Both the position numbers and the translations under genes were made by a program. DNA of 64,000 bases from positions 1,364,001 through 1,428,000 of the forward strand of contig NZ_CP014168.1 in NCBI RefSeq assembly GCF_001717955.1, in the 5' to 3' direction. This DNA comes from Sphingomonas panacis. Its GTDB lineage: Bacteria; Pseudomonadota; Alphaproteobacteria; Sphingomonadales; Sphingomonadaceae. The notes under the pieces were generated by a model that saw nothing but the letters and a program-made list of their open reading frames with translations, had not been told where the DNA came from and made no database searches. The first letter of the stretch is position 1; every line of letters starts with the position of its first letter. Shown here in pieces: positions 1-8,419 of the stretch.

Positions 1-1203
1 GTGGTGCGCGATGGTGACGCGCGCAGCGTGGCGATCGTCGGTGCCGAACAGGCGGTGCTGGTCGCCCCCGAAGACCCCGCCGCCGTCGTCGCCGCGCTCG
101 CGCATCCCGACGCCCGCATCGTCACGCTGACGATCACCGAAAAGGGCTACAAGCTCGACCGCGCCAAGGGCATTTTGCTCGCCGACGATGCCGATGTCGC
201 CGCCGACTGCGCCTCGCTCGCGGCCCCACGCACCGCGCCGGGCTTCCTCGCCGCCGGCCTCGCCGCGCGCCGCGCCGCCGGATTGGGCGCGCTGACGGTG
301 ATCTCGTGCGACAACCTGCCGCACAACGGCGCGTTGCTGCGCGAGGCGGTGCTGGCGGTCGCGCGCGCGAACGATCCCGCGCTCGCCGAGTGGATCGCCG
401 CCGAAGTCGCCTTCCCCGCCTCGATGATCGACCGAATCGTCCCCGCCACCACCGATGCCGATATCGCCGCGCTCGCGACCGATCTCGGCGTCGAAGACCG
501 GGCTATGGTCAAGACCGAGCCGTTCTCGCAATGGGTGATCGAGGACCGTTTCGTCACCGAACGCCCCGATTTCGCCGCGCTCGGCGTGCAGCTTACCGAG
601 GCCGTCGCACCGTGGGAGGACGCCAAGCTCCGCCTGCTCAACGGCGCGCATTCGGGCATCGCCTATCTCGGCGCACTCGCCGGCGACGACTTCGTCCATG
701 ACTTCGTCGCGACCGCCGCCGGGCGCGGCTTTGTCGAGGCATTGTGGGACGAGGCGCAAACCACGCTCGACCCGCCCGAGGGCCTCGACATCGCCGCCTA
801 TCGCACCGCGCTGATGGGCCGCTTCGCCAACAGCGCGCTCCAGCACCGCACCCGCCAGATCGCGATGGACGGCTCGCAGAAGCTCCCCCAGCGCCTGCTC
901 GCGACGATCGCCGAGCGGCGGACGGCGGGCGCTCCGGTCGATGCGCTCGCGCTGGCGGTGGCGGCGTGGATGCGCTGGCAGGCGGGCGTCACCGATGCCG
1001 GCGAGACGTTCACCGTCGACGATCCCGCCGCCGAGACGCTCGGCGCGCTGTCCGCAGCGGCGGCGGATACGGCGGCGCGGGTGGATGCTTTGCTCGGGTT
1101 CTTCGGCTTCGAAGCGGATACGGATCTACGCGAGACGTTGGTCACGCACCTGACCGCGCTGGAAACCGACGGGGCGCGCGCGGCGGTGGCGCGGTTCGGC
1201 TGA
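1..1203 (+). CDS. Mannitol dehydrogenase family oxidoreductase (5' truncated by window)
   Basis: About 400 C-terminal residues are visible and the frame is open to base 1, so the gene begins outside the window; family members run to about 480 residues. The family (mannitol, arabinitol and fructuronate/tagaturonate reductases) uses NAD(P)H on polyols and hexuronates in the cytoplasm. Seen: the conserved VISCDNLPHNG stretch near visible residue 100, the MIDRIVPATT segment, and a helical C-terminal half containing KLRLLNGAHS with the family's catalytic lysine region. The missing part is the N-terminal Rossmann fold. Substrate cannot be read from sequence. The next gene, on the opposite strand, is an FAH-fold protein often tied to sugar-acid catabolism, which weakly favours a hexuronate or pentose role. 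Confidence 0.85.
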   Translation: MVRDGDARSVAIVGAEQAVLVAPEDPAAVVAALAHPDARIVTLTITEKGYKLDRAKGILLADDADVAADCASLAAPRTAPGFLAAGLAARRAAGLGALTVISCDNLPHNGALLREAVLAVARANDPALAEWIAAEVAFPASMIDRIVPATTDADIAALATDLGVEDRAMVKTEPFSQWVIEDRFVTERPDFAALGVQLTEAVAPWEDAKLRLLNGAHSGIAYLGALAGDDFVHDFVATAAGRGFVEALWDEAQTTLDPPEGLDIAAYRTALMGRFANSALQHRTRQIAMDGSQKLPQRLLATIAERRTAGAPVDALALAVAAWMRWQAGVTDAGETFTVDDPAAETLGALSAAAADTAARVDALLGFFGFEADTDLRETLVTHLTALETDGARAAVARFG

Positions 1204-1235
1204 CGTTTCCTCTCGAACGTCGTGCCACCCCCACC

Positions 1236-1317
1236 CGTTCGCCCTGAGCCCGTCGAAGGGCGTGCCCGATACGCGACGTTGCGCCTGGGACACGCTTCGA
1301 CCGGCTCAGCACGAACG
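1236..1317. repeat. REP-like inverted repeat between convergent genes
   Basis: Two arms, 1236-1264 and 1291-1317, are near-perfect reverse complements. Each arm carries CCTGAGC or GCTGAGC followed by GTCGAAG, and the spacer is 26 bp. The element lies between the convergent ends of the dehydrogenase and the AraD1-like gene, so it may act as a bidirectional terminator or mRNA stabiliser. The same arm sequence recurs at 3505-3585. Repeats of this type are abundant in sphingomonad intergenic DNA (from memory, not searched). Confidence 0.7.
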
Positions 1318-1328
1318 GAACGGTGGCG

Positions 1329-2180
1329 TTAAAGCAGCCCAGCCTTCACCCGCACGCTCGGCGCGAAGGCGATCGGGTTGCGCATCGGCAGCGTGAAGCC
1401 GGTCGCGGTCGCTTCGAAAGCGTCGTCGGGCTGGGTGCGTACCGCGTCTTCCGCGTCGCCGCCCGCACCGACGAAGAAATGCACCAGCACATCGCCCGGC
1501 CGCCCGACGATGCCGCCCTCGAATCGCCGGCGTTCGAGTTCGGCGATCGGGTGCGGCAGATGCGCGTCGCCCGCGCCGAAGCGGCGTTCGCGCTCGACCA
1601 CGCCGTCGCGCAGCAGCCGGCTCGTCACGATGATGTCGTGCGGCAGTGCGCCAAGCCGCACCTCGGGGCCGAGCGCGGTCGGGCGCGGGCTGAGCTGCGC
1701 GGGGAAGTGGCGATGGGTGCGCGCGGCGGCATGATCGTGGAAGCGGTTGCCGAGCACGAACCCGATCCGCACCGGCGTGCGATCCGCCGCGATCAGGTAG
1801 AGGCCGGCGATCTCGGGCCGCTCGCTGCCGTCGAGCGCGAATTCGGGCACGGTCAGCACCGTCCCCGGCCCGGCCAGCGAGCGCCCGTCGCCACGATAGC
1901 GCCATCCTGAGTCGCGGCTCGCTGCCGCCGCGCCGCTGTCGCTGACATGCAGCCGGGCCGGATCGGGCAGGTCGATCGGCGCGAGCAGCCGCACCATGCG
2001 CAGGTTGAGCGGCTCGCCCAGCCGCGCCGCCGCCGCTTCGGCGAGCGGTACGCCGGTCTCCAGCGCATGGTCGGCGAGATCGGCCAAGGTCGCCGCGCCT
2101 TTGATCCGCCGCGCGAACCCGCCGTTCAGCGCGGCGACTCCGCGTGCGCCGTCTTCGAACTGGATCAGGCTGTCGATCAT
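1329..2180 (-). CDS. FAH-superfamily protein, AraD1/GguC-like
   Basis: 283 residues with an FAH-like C-terminal half: the IGFVLGNRFHDH segment around residue 140, then TSRLLRDG and a closing PGDVLVHFFVGAG. This resembles the AraD1/GguC group of fumarylacetoacetase-fold proteins, which are usually linked to pentose or hexuronate dehydratase and aldolase steps and bind a divalent metal. ATG start at 2180. It is 48 bp downstream of bioA on the same strand, so it may be cotranscribed, but no functional link to biotin is known. The convergent sugar-dehydrogenase gene at the window edge fits a sugar-acid role better. The exact reaction is unknown. Confidence 0.65.
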   Translation of the reverse strand: MIDSLIQFEDGARGVAALNGGFARRIKGAATLADLADHALETGVPLAEAAAARLGEPLNLRMVRLLAPIDLPDPARLHVSDSGAAAASRDSGWRYRGDGRSLAGPGTVLTVPEFALDGSERPEIAGLYLIAADRTPVRIGFVLGNRFHDHAAARTHRHFPAQLSPRPTALGPEVRLGALPHDIIVTSRLLRDGVVERERRFGAGDAHLPHPIAELERRRFEGGIVGRPGDVLVHFFVGAGGDAEDAVRTQPDDAFEATATGFTLPMRNPIAFAPSVRVKAGLL

Positions 2181-2228
2181 CGGCCGTCGCGTCCCTTTAC
2201 GCCGAAGCTACTCCGCGCCCGTGCCGGG

Positions 2229-3494
2229 TCAATCGGTTTGTCGGACAGCGAGCATCGCGCACGCATCGCCGATCGCGGCATAGATCGCGTCGAGATCGGC
2301 ATCGTCGATGCAATAGGGCGGCATCACATACACGGTGTTGCCGAGCGGGCGCAGCAGCAGGTCGCGCTCGCGGAAGAAACCGAGCAGGCGCGGCCCCAAC
2401 GTCGAGAGATAGCCGGTATCGGGATCGGCGATGTCGAGCGCGGTGATCGTGCCGAGCTGGCGCTTGCCGCCGATCGCGGGATGATCGAGCGCCGCCAGCC
2501 GCGCCGCCTGCCGTCGTGACAGGTCGGCGATCCGTTCGGCGACCGGCTCGTCGCGCCAGATCTCCAGATTGGCGAGCGCGGCGGCGCAGGCGATCGGGTT
2601 GGCGGTGTAGCTCGACGAATGGAAGAACATCGTCGCGCGATCCTGCGAGCAATGCGCGGCGTAGATCGGCTCGGTCGCCAGCGTGACGGCGAGCGGGATC
2701 GCGCCGCCGGTCAGCCCTTTCGACAGGCACAGGATGTCGGGCACGACACCCGCCTGCTCGCACGCCAGCAGCGTGCCGGTGCGGCCCCAGCCGGTCATCA
2801 CCTCGTCGGCGATGAAGAGCACATCGTGCGCCGCGCAGATGGCGCGCATCGCCGCGAGCGTCTCGGGCGGGTAGATCAGCATCCCGCCCGCGCCGAGCAG
2901 CAGCGGCTCGACGATGAACGCCGCCGCGCCCGCCCGACATTCCGCCTCGAGCGCGTCGAGCGTCGTCTGTTCGTGCCCGGTGGCGGGGAAGGGGATCGTG
3001 CCGACATCGAACAGCAGCGGCGCATACGCCCGGTTGAACACCCCGCGCGCGCCGACCGACATCGCGCCGATCGTATCGCCGTGATAGCTGTGTTCGAGCA
3101 CGAGGATGCGGTGTCGGGCTTCGCCCCGGTTCGCCCAGAAACCGAGCGCCATCTTGAGCGCGACCTCGACGCTCGTTGATCCCGAATCCGAATAGAACAC
3201 GCGGGTGAGCGCTGGCGGCAGCATCGCGGTCAGCCCGCGCGCGAGCGCCTCGGCGGGTTCGTGAGTCCAGCCGGCGAAGATGATCTGGTCGAGTTTCTGC
3301 GTCTGCGCGGCGATTGCCGCCATGATGCGCGGGTTGCGGTGTCCATGCGTCGTCACCCACCACGACGAGATCGCATCGACGATCCGCCGCCCGTCCTGCG
3401 TGTAGAGCGCCGCGCCCTCGCCGTGCGTGACGAGCGGAATCGGCTCGCCGAGGCCATGCTGGGTGAACGGGTGCCAGACGGGGGAGTGGGTCAC
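2229..3494 (-). CDS. bioA: Adenosylmethionine-8-amino-7-oxononanoate aminotransferase
   Basis: 421-residue class III PLP aminotransferase that transfers the amino group of S-adenosylmethionine to KAPA, giving 7,8-diaminopelargonate in biotin synthesis. Seen: the N-terminal VWHPFTQHG motif typical of BioA, SSWWVTTHGH, the PLP-site aspartate in LFIADEVMTGWGRTG near residue 245, and the Schiff-base lysine in LCLSKGLTGGAIPLA. The predicted start is GTG at 3494. It follows bioD and bioF on the same strand, separated from bioD by about 100 bp holding a REP-like repeat. Confidence 0.95.
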   Translation of the reverse strand: MTHSPVWHPFTQHGLGEPIPLVTHGEGAALYTQDGRRIVDAISSWWVTTHGHRNPRIMAAIAAQTQKLDQIIFAGWTHEPAEALARGLTAMLPPALTRVFYSDSGSTSVEVALKMALGFWANRGEARHRILVLEHSYHGDTIGAMSVGARGVFNRAYAPLLFDVGTIPFPATGHEQTTLDALEAECRAGAAAFIVEPLLLGAGGMLIYPPETLAAMRAICAAHDVLFIADEVMTGWGRTGTLLACEQAGVVPDILCLSKGLTGGAIPLAVTLATEPIYAAHCSQDRATMFFHSSSYTANPIACAAALANLEIWRDEPVAERIADLSRRQAARLAALDHPAIGGKRQLGTITALDIADPDTGYLSTLGPRLLGFFRERDLLLRPLGNTVYVMPPYCIDDADLDAIYAAIGDACAMLAVRQTD

Positions 3495-3504
3495 AGCGCC
3501 GCTC

Positions 3505-3585
3505 CGTTCGTCCTGAGCGAAGTCGAAGGACGTGCCCCAAGCGCCGCGCCTCGATCACGCACTTCGACTTTGCTCAGTGCGAACG
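3505..3585. repeat. REP-like inverted repeat between bioD and bioA
   Basis: Arms 3505-3534 and 3559-3585 are imperfect reverse complements sharing CGTTCG, CTGAGC and GTCGAAG blocks with the element at 1236-1317. It sits inside the bio gene run, directly upstream of the bioA start codon, so the folded transcript could uncouple bioA expression from bioFD. Confidence 0.7.
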
Positions 3586-3597
3586 GAGGAGGGACGG

Positions 3598-4212
3598 TCA
3601 TGTGAAGTCCTCAAGATCAAAATGCTCAGCGAACGCTGCCCGCAGGCTCTCCGCATCCAGCGTCTCCAACCACGGCAACCGTCCCAGCCGTTTCACCCCG
3701 CCGATCGCGGCGATCGTCGCTTCGCTATCTTCATTGGCATCGCCGCTGAACGCCACACCCAGGATCGGCACGCCGCGCGCGCGCAACGCCTCGATCGACA
3801 GCAGGCTGTGGTTGATCGTCCCCAGCGCGGTGCGTGCGACCAGCACCACCGGGTGCCCCCAGCGCGCGAACAGGTCGGCGAACAGCAACTCGCGTGTCAC
3901 CGGCACCAGCACGCCGCCCGCGCCTTCGATGACGAGCGGCCCCTCGACCATCGGCGGCATCAGCCGGGCGGGATCGATCGTCACGCCGTCGATCTCGGCG
4001 GCGCGGTGCGGCGAGCAGGGCGTGTTCAGCCGATACGCTTCGGGGAGCACGCGCGTCACGCCGAGCGCGGCGACGCGGGTGGCATCGGTGCCGTCGTCCA
4101 GCCCCGCTTGCACCGGCTTCCAATAGGCCGCGCCGAGCGCCGCCGCGAGGCCGGCGGCGAACACCGTCTTGCCCGCATCGGTATCGGTGCCGGTGACGAC
4201 GATCGCCTTCAT
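3598..4212 (-). CDS. bioD: Dethiobiotin synthetase
   Basis: 204-residue ATP-dependent carboxylase that closes the ureido ring of dethiobiotin from diaminopelargonate and CO2. Seen: N-terminal P-loop [17 protein letters not shown], the YWKPVQAG motif near residue 32, and the [11 protein letters not shown] motif near residue 94. All are BioD signatures and the length is normal for the family. Its ATG overlaps the bioF stop codon (ATGA), so the two are translationally coupled in a bioF-bioD unit. Confidence 0.95.
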   Translation of the reverse strand: MKAIVVTGTDTDAGKTVFAAGLAAALGAAYWKPVQAGLDDGTDATRVAALGVTRVLPEAYRLNTPCSPHRAAEIDGVTIDPARLMPPMVEGPLVIEGAGGVLVPVTRELLFADLFARWGHPVVLVARTALGTINHSLLSIEALRARGVPILGVAFSGDANEDSEATIAAIGGVKRLGRLPWLETLDAESLRAAFAEHFDLEDFT

Positions 4213-5333
4213 GCCAGCGCCGCGCCGATCGCCTGCGCCAGCCCGTCGACATCGGCCTGGCTCGCGTTGAGCGTCACGGAGATGCGCAGCCGCGACGATC
4301 CCGCCGGCACGGTCGGCGGGCGGATGCCGCGCACGTCATAGCCCGCCGCCTGTACGGCGCCCGCGACGCGCATCGTCGTCGTATCGTCGCCGAGCACCAG
4401 CGGCAGGATCTGCGACCCCGTCGGCGCGACGCCATGTGGCGCGAGCACGCGCTCCGCATATGCCACCAGAGCGTGCAGCCGCTCGCGCCGTTCGGGTTCG
4501 TCGGCGAGGATGCGCAGGGCTGCGCGCACCGCGCTCGCCATCAGCGGCGACGGCGCGGTCGAGAAGATGAAGCCGCGCCCGCGATTGACGAGGAAGTCGC
4601 GCACCACGCGCGGCCCACACACCAGCGCGCCCTCGCACCCCAAGGCCTTGCCGCAGGTCCGCAAGGTGATGACATTCTCTCGCCCCTCCAGGTCGGCGGC
4701 GAGTCCGCGCCCGTCGTGCCCGAACACCCCGCTCGCATGCGCCTCGTCGATCAGCAGAAACGCATCGTGCCGCGCCGCGACCGCCGCAAGATCGTCGAGC
4801 GGCGCACGGTCGCCGTCCATGCTGTACAGACTCTCGACCGCGATCCACGCCCGCCCGGTGCCGCCACGCGCGCGCCACGCGCCGATCGCATCGTCGAAGC
4901 CTTGCGGATCGTTATGCGCCGCCGCCACCGCCTCGGCGCGGCCGAGCCGAATCCCCTCGTGCGCGCTGGCGTGGATCAGCGCATCATGCACGACGAGATC
5001 GCCCCGCTGCGGCAGCGTGCCGATCAGCGCCGCATTGGCGGCGTATCCGCTCGAAAAATACAGCGCCGCCTCGCTGCCGAAGAACGCCGCTGCCTCGATT
5101 TCCAGCGCATCATGCTCGGGATCGTTGCCGCGCAACAGCCGCGACCCGCCCGAACCGACCGCCACGCCCCGCGCCACCGCCTCGGCCACCGCATCGCGCA
5201 GCCGGTCGGACGTGGCGAGCCCGAGATAATCGTTCGAGGCAAAGTCCACGCCGGCGCGCGGGAACAGCCCCCGCAGCCGATCGCGCTCGGCAAGCTGCGC
5301 GAGATCCTGGGCATGGGCGGCGAGAATCGACAT
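4209..5333 (-). CDS. bioF: 8-amino-7-oxononanoate synthase
   Basis: PLP enzyme of about 374 residues that condenses pimeloyl-ACP/CoA with L-alanine to make KAPA, the first ring-assembly step of biotin synthesis. Seen: [10 protein letters not shown] near the N terminus, [11 protein letters not shown], the PLP aspartate in [13 protein letters not shown], and a lysine motif [14 protein letters not shown] in place of the more usual GKALG(S/G)xG. ATG at 5333 is preferred; an in-frame TTG six bases upstream (5339) is an alternative. First gene of the minus-strand bio run. No bioB or bioC is in the window. Confidence 0.93.
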   Translation of the reverse strand: MSILAAHAQDLAQLAERDRLRGLFPRAGVDFASNDYLGLATSDRLRDAVAEAVARGVAVGSGGSRLLRGNDPEHDALEIEAAAFFGSEAALYFSSGYAANAALIGTLPQRGDLVVHDALIHASAHEGIRLGRAEAVAAAHNDPQGFDDAIGAWRARGGTGRAWIAVESLYSMDGDRAPLDDLAAVAARHDAFLLIDEAHASGVFGHDGRGLAADLEGRENVITLRTCGKALGCEGALVCGPRVVRDFLVNRGRGFIFSTAPSPLMASAVRAALRILADEPERRERLHALVAYAERVLAPHGVAPTGSQILPLVLGDDTTTMRVAGAVQAAGYDVRGIRPPTVPAGSSRLRISVTLNASQADVDGLAQAIGAALA

Positions 5334-5372
5334 TTGCAACGCTCGGTAGCGCGGTTTGCGAAATGCTCAAGT

Positions 5373-5762
5373 CTAGGCGGCGGCGATGTTGCTCCGAAAC
5401 CAGTCGCTCAGCGCGTCCACGGTCAACTCCCCGGCGGCCAGCGCGAGAAAGGTGGTCACCAGTTCGACATCGCTGCACATCAGCCGATAGCCGTTAAGCA
5501 TCAGAAAGGTTTCGCTCACCACCGCCGCCGTCCGCTTGTTGCCGTCGGCGAAAGGATGGTTGCGTGCGATCCCGAACGCGTAGCTCGCGGCGAGTTCGGC
5601 GACGTCGGGATCGCCATAGGCGACGAGGTTGAGCGGTCGCGCCATCGCGCTTTCGAGCATGCTCATGTCGCGCACGCCGGCGGCCCCGCCATGCTCGGCA
5701 AGCTGCTCGCCATGCGCGGCGACCGCGACCGCAGGGTCCACCCAGATCCAGTCGTGCGACAC
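5373..5762 (-). CDS. doc: Doc-family toxin (Fic fold)
   Basis: 129 residues with the Fic/Doc core motif HPFADGNKRTA near residue 68, which carries the catalytic histidine and the anion-binding loop. Doc toxins phosphorylate elongation factor Tu and stop translation. The predicted GTG start is 5 bp after the stop of the upstream AbrB-like gene, the usual antitoxin-toxin order. Length and motif match chromosomal Doc proteins, so it looks intact. It lies between bioF and a divergent transporter and has no visible mobility genes beside it. Confidence 0.9.
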   Translation of the reverse strand: MSHDWIWVDPAVAVAAHGEQLAEHGGAAGVRDMSMLESAMARPLNLVAYGDPDVAELAASYAFGIARNHPFADGNKRTAAVVSETFLMLNGYRLMCSDVELVTTFLALAAGELTVDALSDWFRSNIAAA

Positions 5763-5766
5763 GGGT

Positions 5767-6012
5767 CTATTTCGCGAGTTCGCGCAGCGCGTTGCGGCGT
5801 CGCTTCATCACTTCGCGCGCGGCTTCCATCTGTGCCGCGAACCCGTCATCGTGGCGCGTGATGGTAATGCCACCGGGCACATCGCTCAGGTCGAGCGAAT
5901 CGCCGGCTTCGACGCCGAGTTTCGCCAGCACGTCCTTGGGCAGGATCACGCCGGTCGAATTACCGACCTTGATGAGCTTGAGCGATTTGGCGAGATTTGC
6001 GGGTGCGTTCAT
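5767..6012 (-). CDS. AbrB/MazE-like antitoxin
   Basis: About 81 residues. The N-terminal swapped-hairpin AbrB domain is recognisable from LKLIKVGNSTGVILPKDVL followed by LGVEAGDSLDL, and the charged C-terminal tail would bind the toxin. This fold pairs with Doc in many chromosomes instead of Phd. ATG at 6012 is chosen because a TATAAC -10-like box ends six bases upstream on the minus strand; an upstream GTG (6018) is also in frame. The antitoxin probably represses its own promoter, as is usual for such pairs. Confidence 0.85.
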   Translation of the reverse strand: MNAPANLAKSLKLIKVGNSTGVILPKDVLAKLGVEAGDSLDLSDVPGGITITRHDDGFAAQMEAAREVMKRRRNALRELAK

Positions 6013-6018
6013 ACACAC

Positions 6019-6026
6019 GTTATAAC
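6019..6026 (-). promoter_or_regulatory. Candidate promoter/operator of the AbrB-Doc pair
   Basis: The minus strand reads GTTATAAC, a perfect 8-bp palindrome containing a TATAAC -10-like hexamer, with flanking GTGT and ACAC repeats. Its distance to the ATG at 6012 would put the transcript start at or very near the start codon, implying a leaderless mRNA. No clear -35 was identified, so this is inference. Confidence 0.4.
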
Positions 6027-6089
6027 ACGCACCCGCTTGGCCCTCAACCGTTCACCCGCTACGCCAACACCCGCACCCGGGAGAATTGC

Positions 6090-7046
6090 ATGTCGTCGTC
6101 CAAGCAAGGCGAGTCGAATCTCGTCATCTTCGCGGCACTTGCCGCCAACCTCGGCATCGCCGTCGCCAAGTTCATCGCGGCGGCGATCAGCGGATCGTCG
6201 TCGATGCTGACCGAGGGGTTCCACTCGGTCGTCGACAGTCTCAACCAGATCCTGCTGCTGTACGGCCAGCATCGCGGCAAGCGCCCGCCCGATGTCGACC
6301 ACCCGTTCGGCTATGGCCGAGAGCTGTATTTCTGGAGCTTCGTCGTCGCGATCCTGATCTTCGCGGTCGGCGCGGGCGTGTCGGTGTATGAGGGTATCGT
6401 CCATATCGAGGAGCCCGAGCCGCTGCGCGATCCGCTCATCAATTATATCGTGCTCGCGGTCGCCTTCGCGATGGAGGGGGGATCGTGGCTCTTGGCGATG
6501 CGTGGGTTTGCCGCCGACAATCGCGGGCGCGGCTGGTGGAGCGCGGTGCGGCGCTCGAAAGACCCGGCCGGCTTCATCGTGCTGTTCGAGGATTCGGCGG
6601 CGCTCGCCGGTCTGCTCATCGCCGCCGCCGGCGTGTGGGCGAGCCACCATTTCAACGATCCGCGCATCGACGGCGTCGCCTCGATCCTGATCGGCATATT
6701 GCTCGGGCTGATCGCGATGGTGCTCGCGCGTGAGGCCAAGGGGCTGCTGATCGGCGAGGGCGCCGATCCCGCGATCGTGGCGGAGGTGCGCGCGATCGTC
6801 GATGGCTATCCGGTCATCACCTCGGTCAACCACGTTCGCACCATCCACACCGCGCCCGACAGTGTGTTCGTCGCCATCAGCGCGGACTTCGAGGATTCGC
6901 TGACGATGGGGGATGCCGAGACGATCATCGAGACGATCGAGACCGATCTCAAGGCGCGGCTGCCGATGCTGTCGTCGATCTACATCCGCCCCGAAAAGCG
7001 CGAGAATGCGGCGATCCTGCCGGTGGATGGTCCGACGGCGGCATAG
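6090..7046 (+). CDS. Cation diffusion facilitator transporter
   Basis: 318-residue inner-membrane CDF exporter, probably for zinc or another divalent metal in exchange for protons. Seen: TM1 from about residue 11, the TM2 metal-site HxxxD motif in GFHSVVDSLNQ near residue 43, HPFGYGRELYFWS near residue 71, a second acidic site in FEDSAALAGLL, and a C-terminal cytoplasmic ferredoxin-like domain with HVRTIHTAPDSVFVA. ATG 6090 is chosen over the longer open frame because GGGAGA lies 6 bp upstream. It is transcribed away from the toxin-antitoxin pair. Metal specificity cannot be read with confidence. Confidence 0.9.
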   Translation: MSSSKQGESNLVIFAALAANLGIAVAKFIAAAISGSSSMLTEGFHSVVDSLNQILLLYGQHRGKRPPDVDHPFGYGRELYFWSFVVAILIFAVGAGVSVYEGIVHIEEPEPLRDPLINYIVLAVAFAMEGGSWLLAMRGFAADNRGRGWWSAVRRSKDPAGFIVLFEDSAALAGLLIAAAGVWASHHFNDPRIDGVASILIGILLGLIAMVLAREAKGLLIGEGADPAIVAEVRAIVDGYPVITSVNHVRTIHTAPDSVFVAISADFEDSLTMGDAETIIETIETDLKARLPMLSSIYIRPEKRENAAILPVDGPTAA

Positions 7047-7062
7047 TCGCCAGCGTCCCGCG

Positions 7063-8244
7063 CTACTCCGCCGGCACCGCGGTCATCGCGTCCCGCCGCG
7101 CACGCGGCCGCGCGACGCTGCGCGTGCCGCTGTAGAGCAGGCTCAGCACCGGCGAGCGCTCGACCAAAGCGGCGATGGCGAGCGTCGTCGCCAGCGTACC
7201 ACTCGCCACCAGGACGAAGCCGATCGCGGGCGGCAGGCCGATGCCGTCGGCGATCAGCGCCAGCCACACGATCACCGGCACGTGGAACAGATAGACGACG
7301 AACGATCCGCGCACGAGCCGGTCGGTGACCGGGCTGGCGCGATCGAACGATTGCCGCGCGACCGACAGGATCACCTGAGTCACCAGCATCGCGGAAATCG
7401 CGCCGACGAAGCGATACAGCGGCGGCCAGCTATGCCCGTATAGCACGAGCGCCAGCGCGGTCGCCGCCACCGCCAGCACCGCGACGCCAGCCCGCCGCTC
7501 GCCCATCGCGGCGAGCGTGCGCGGACCGCGCTGGAGGATGAGCCCGAGCACGAACCACGGCAGCGCGCCGAGCAGATCGTCGAGGCGCAGGATCTCCTGC
7601 GGCAGCGTGGTGTTGAGATGCGCGCTGTAGAACAGCTCGATCGTCACCGCCTCGAACAGCCCGACCGCGACGCCGAGCAGCAGCAGCGCGGCCAGCGGAC
7701 GCCGCGCGGTCCAGCGGTCGATCCGCTCGGGCAGTACGGCGGCGCGCAATCGCGGCCATATTTGCGCCGCCAGCGCGGTCGCGCCGCACAGATAGAGCAG
7801 CACGATGATGAACCACAGGTGCCGCACCCAATAACCGCCCGAGGTGACCGATAAGTGCCGCCACGAGTCGAGCGCCGCGGCCGGCGCGAAATTGGAGAGT
7901 TCGCAGCCGATGTTGAGCACCGGGATGATCGTGACGAGGCTGGCGAGGAACGGAATGCCGAGCCGTGCCAGCCGCGCGCGAAACCATCCGGCGGGCGGAT
8001 ATTTGGTCAGGCTCAACGCCGCGAAATAGCCCGCGACGAGGAAGAACGCGGGCATGCGGAACAGGTGGATCGTCTCTGCGACATAATCGAGCACCGGCGA
8101 ATGCTGGTGAGTCGCGACGATCCAGCCGCCCGCCTGGAAGGCAAGCGCGCTGTGATAGGGGATGCCGAGCAGCATCAGTGCCGCGCGGAGGGTATCCCAA
8201 TAATGCTGGCGCGCGCTGGGGCGGCGGGGTGATCCTGCGTCCAT
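7063..8244 (-). CDS. Acyltransferase family membrane protein (OpgC/acyltransferase-3 type)
   Basis: About 393 residues with around ten hydrophobic segments and the N-terminal signature RQHYWDTLRAALMLLGIPYH, whose histidine matches the acyltransferase-3/OpgC active-site region. Such inner-membrane enzymes O-acylate or succinylate exported glycans. ATG 8244 is preferred to the earlier in-frame start at 8307, since the extra N-terminal stretch is unlike the family. It converges on the CDF gene with a gap of only 16 bp. The glycan target is unknown. Confidence 0.8.
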   Translation of the reverse strand: MDAGSPRRPSARQHYWDTLRAALMLLGIPYHSALAFQAGGWIVATHQHSPVLDYVAETIHLFRMPAFFLVAGYFAALSLTKYPPAGWFRARLARLGIPFLASLVTIIPVLNIGCELSNFAPAAALDSWRHLSVTSGGYWVRHLWFIIVLLYLCGATALAAQIWPRLRAAVLPERIDRWTARRPLAALLLLGVAVGLFEAVTIELFYSAHLNTTLPQEILRLDDLLGALPWFVLGLILQRGPRTLAAMGERRAGVAVLAVAATALALVLYGHSWPPLYRFVGAISAMLVTQVILSVARQSFDRASPVTDRLVRGSFVVYLFHVPVIVWLALIADGIGLPPAIGFVLVASGTLATTLAIAALVERSPVLSLLYSGTRSVARPRARRDAMTAVPAE

Positions 8245-8419
8245 ACCCCAGGATAACCGCGTCGCGGCTGAATGGCTCCGTAACGAAATGTCGAGCGATC
8301 CGCCCACGGGAACCGTTCGTCCCGAACCTGCCCCTTTTCTAAGCGCGTGCGTTTGTGCGCCGTATCTGCTATGGAACCGCGCTCATCGCGCGACTTGCGC
8401 GTCCAGCATTCGGAAAATC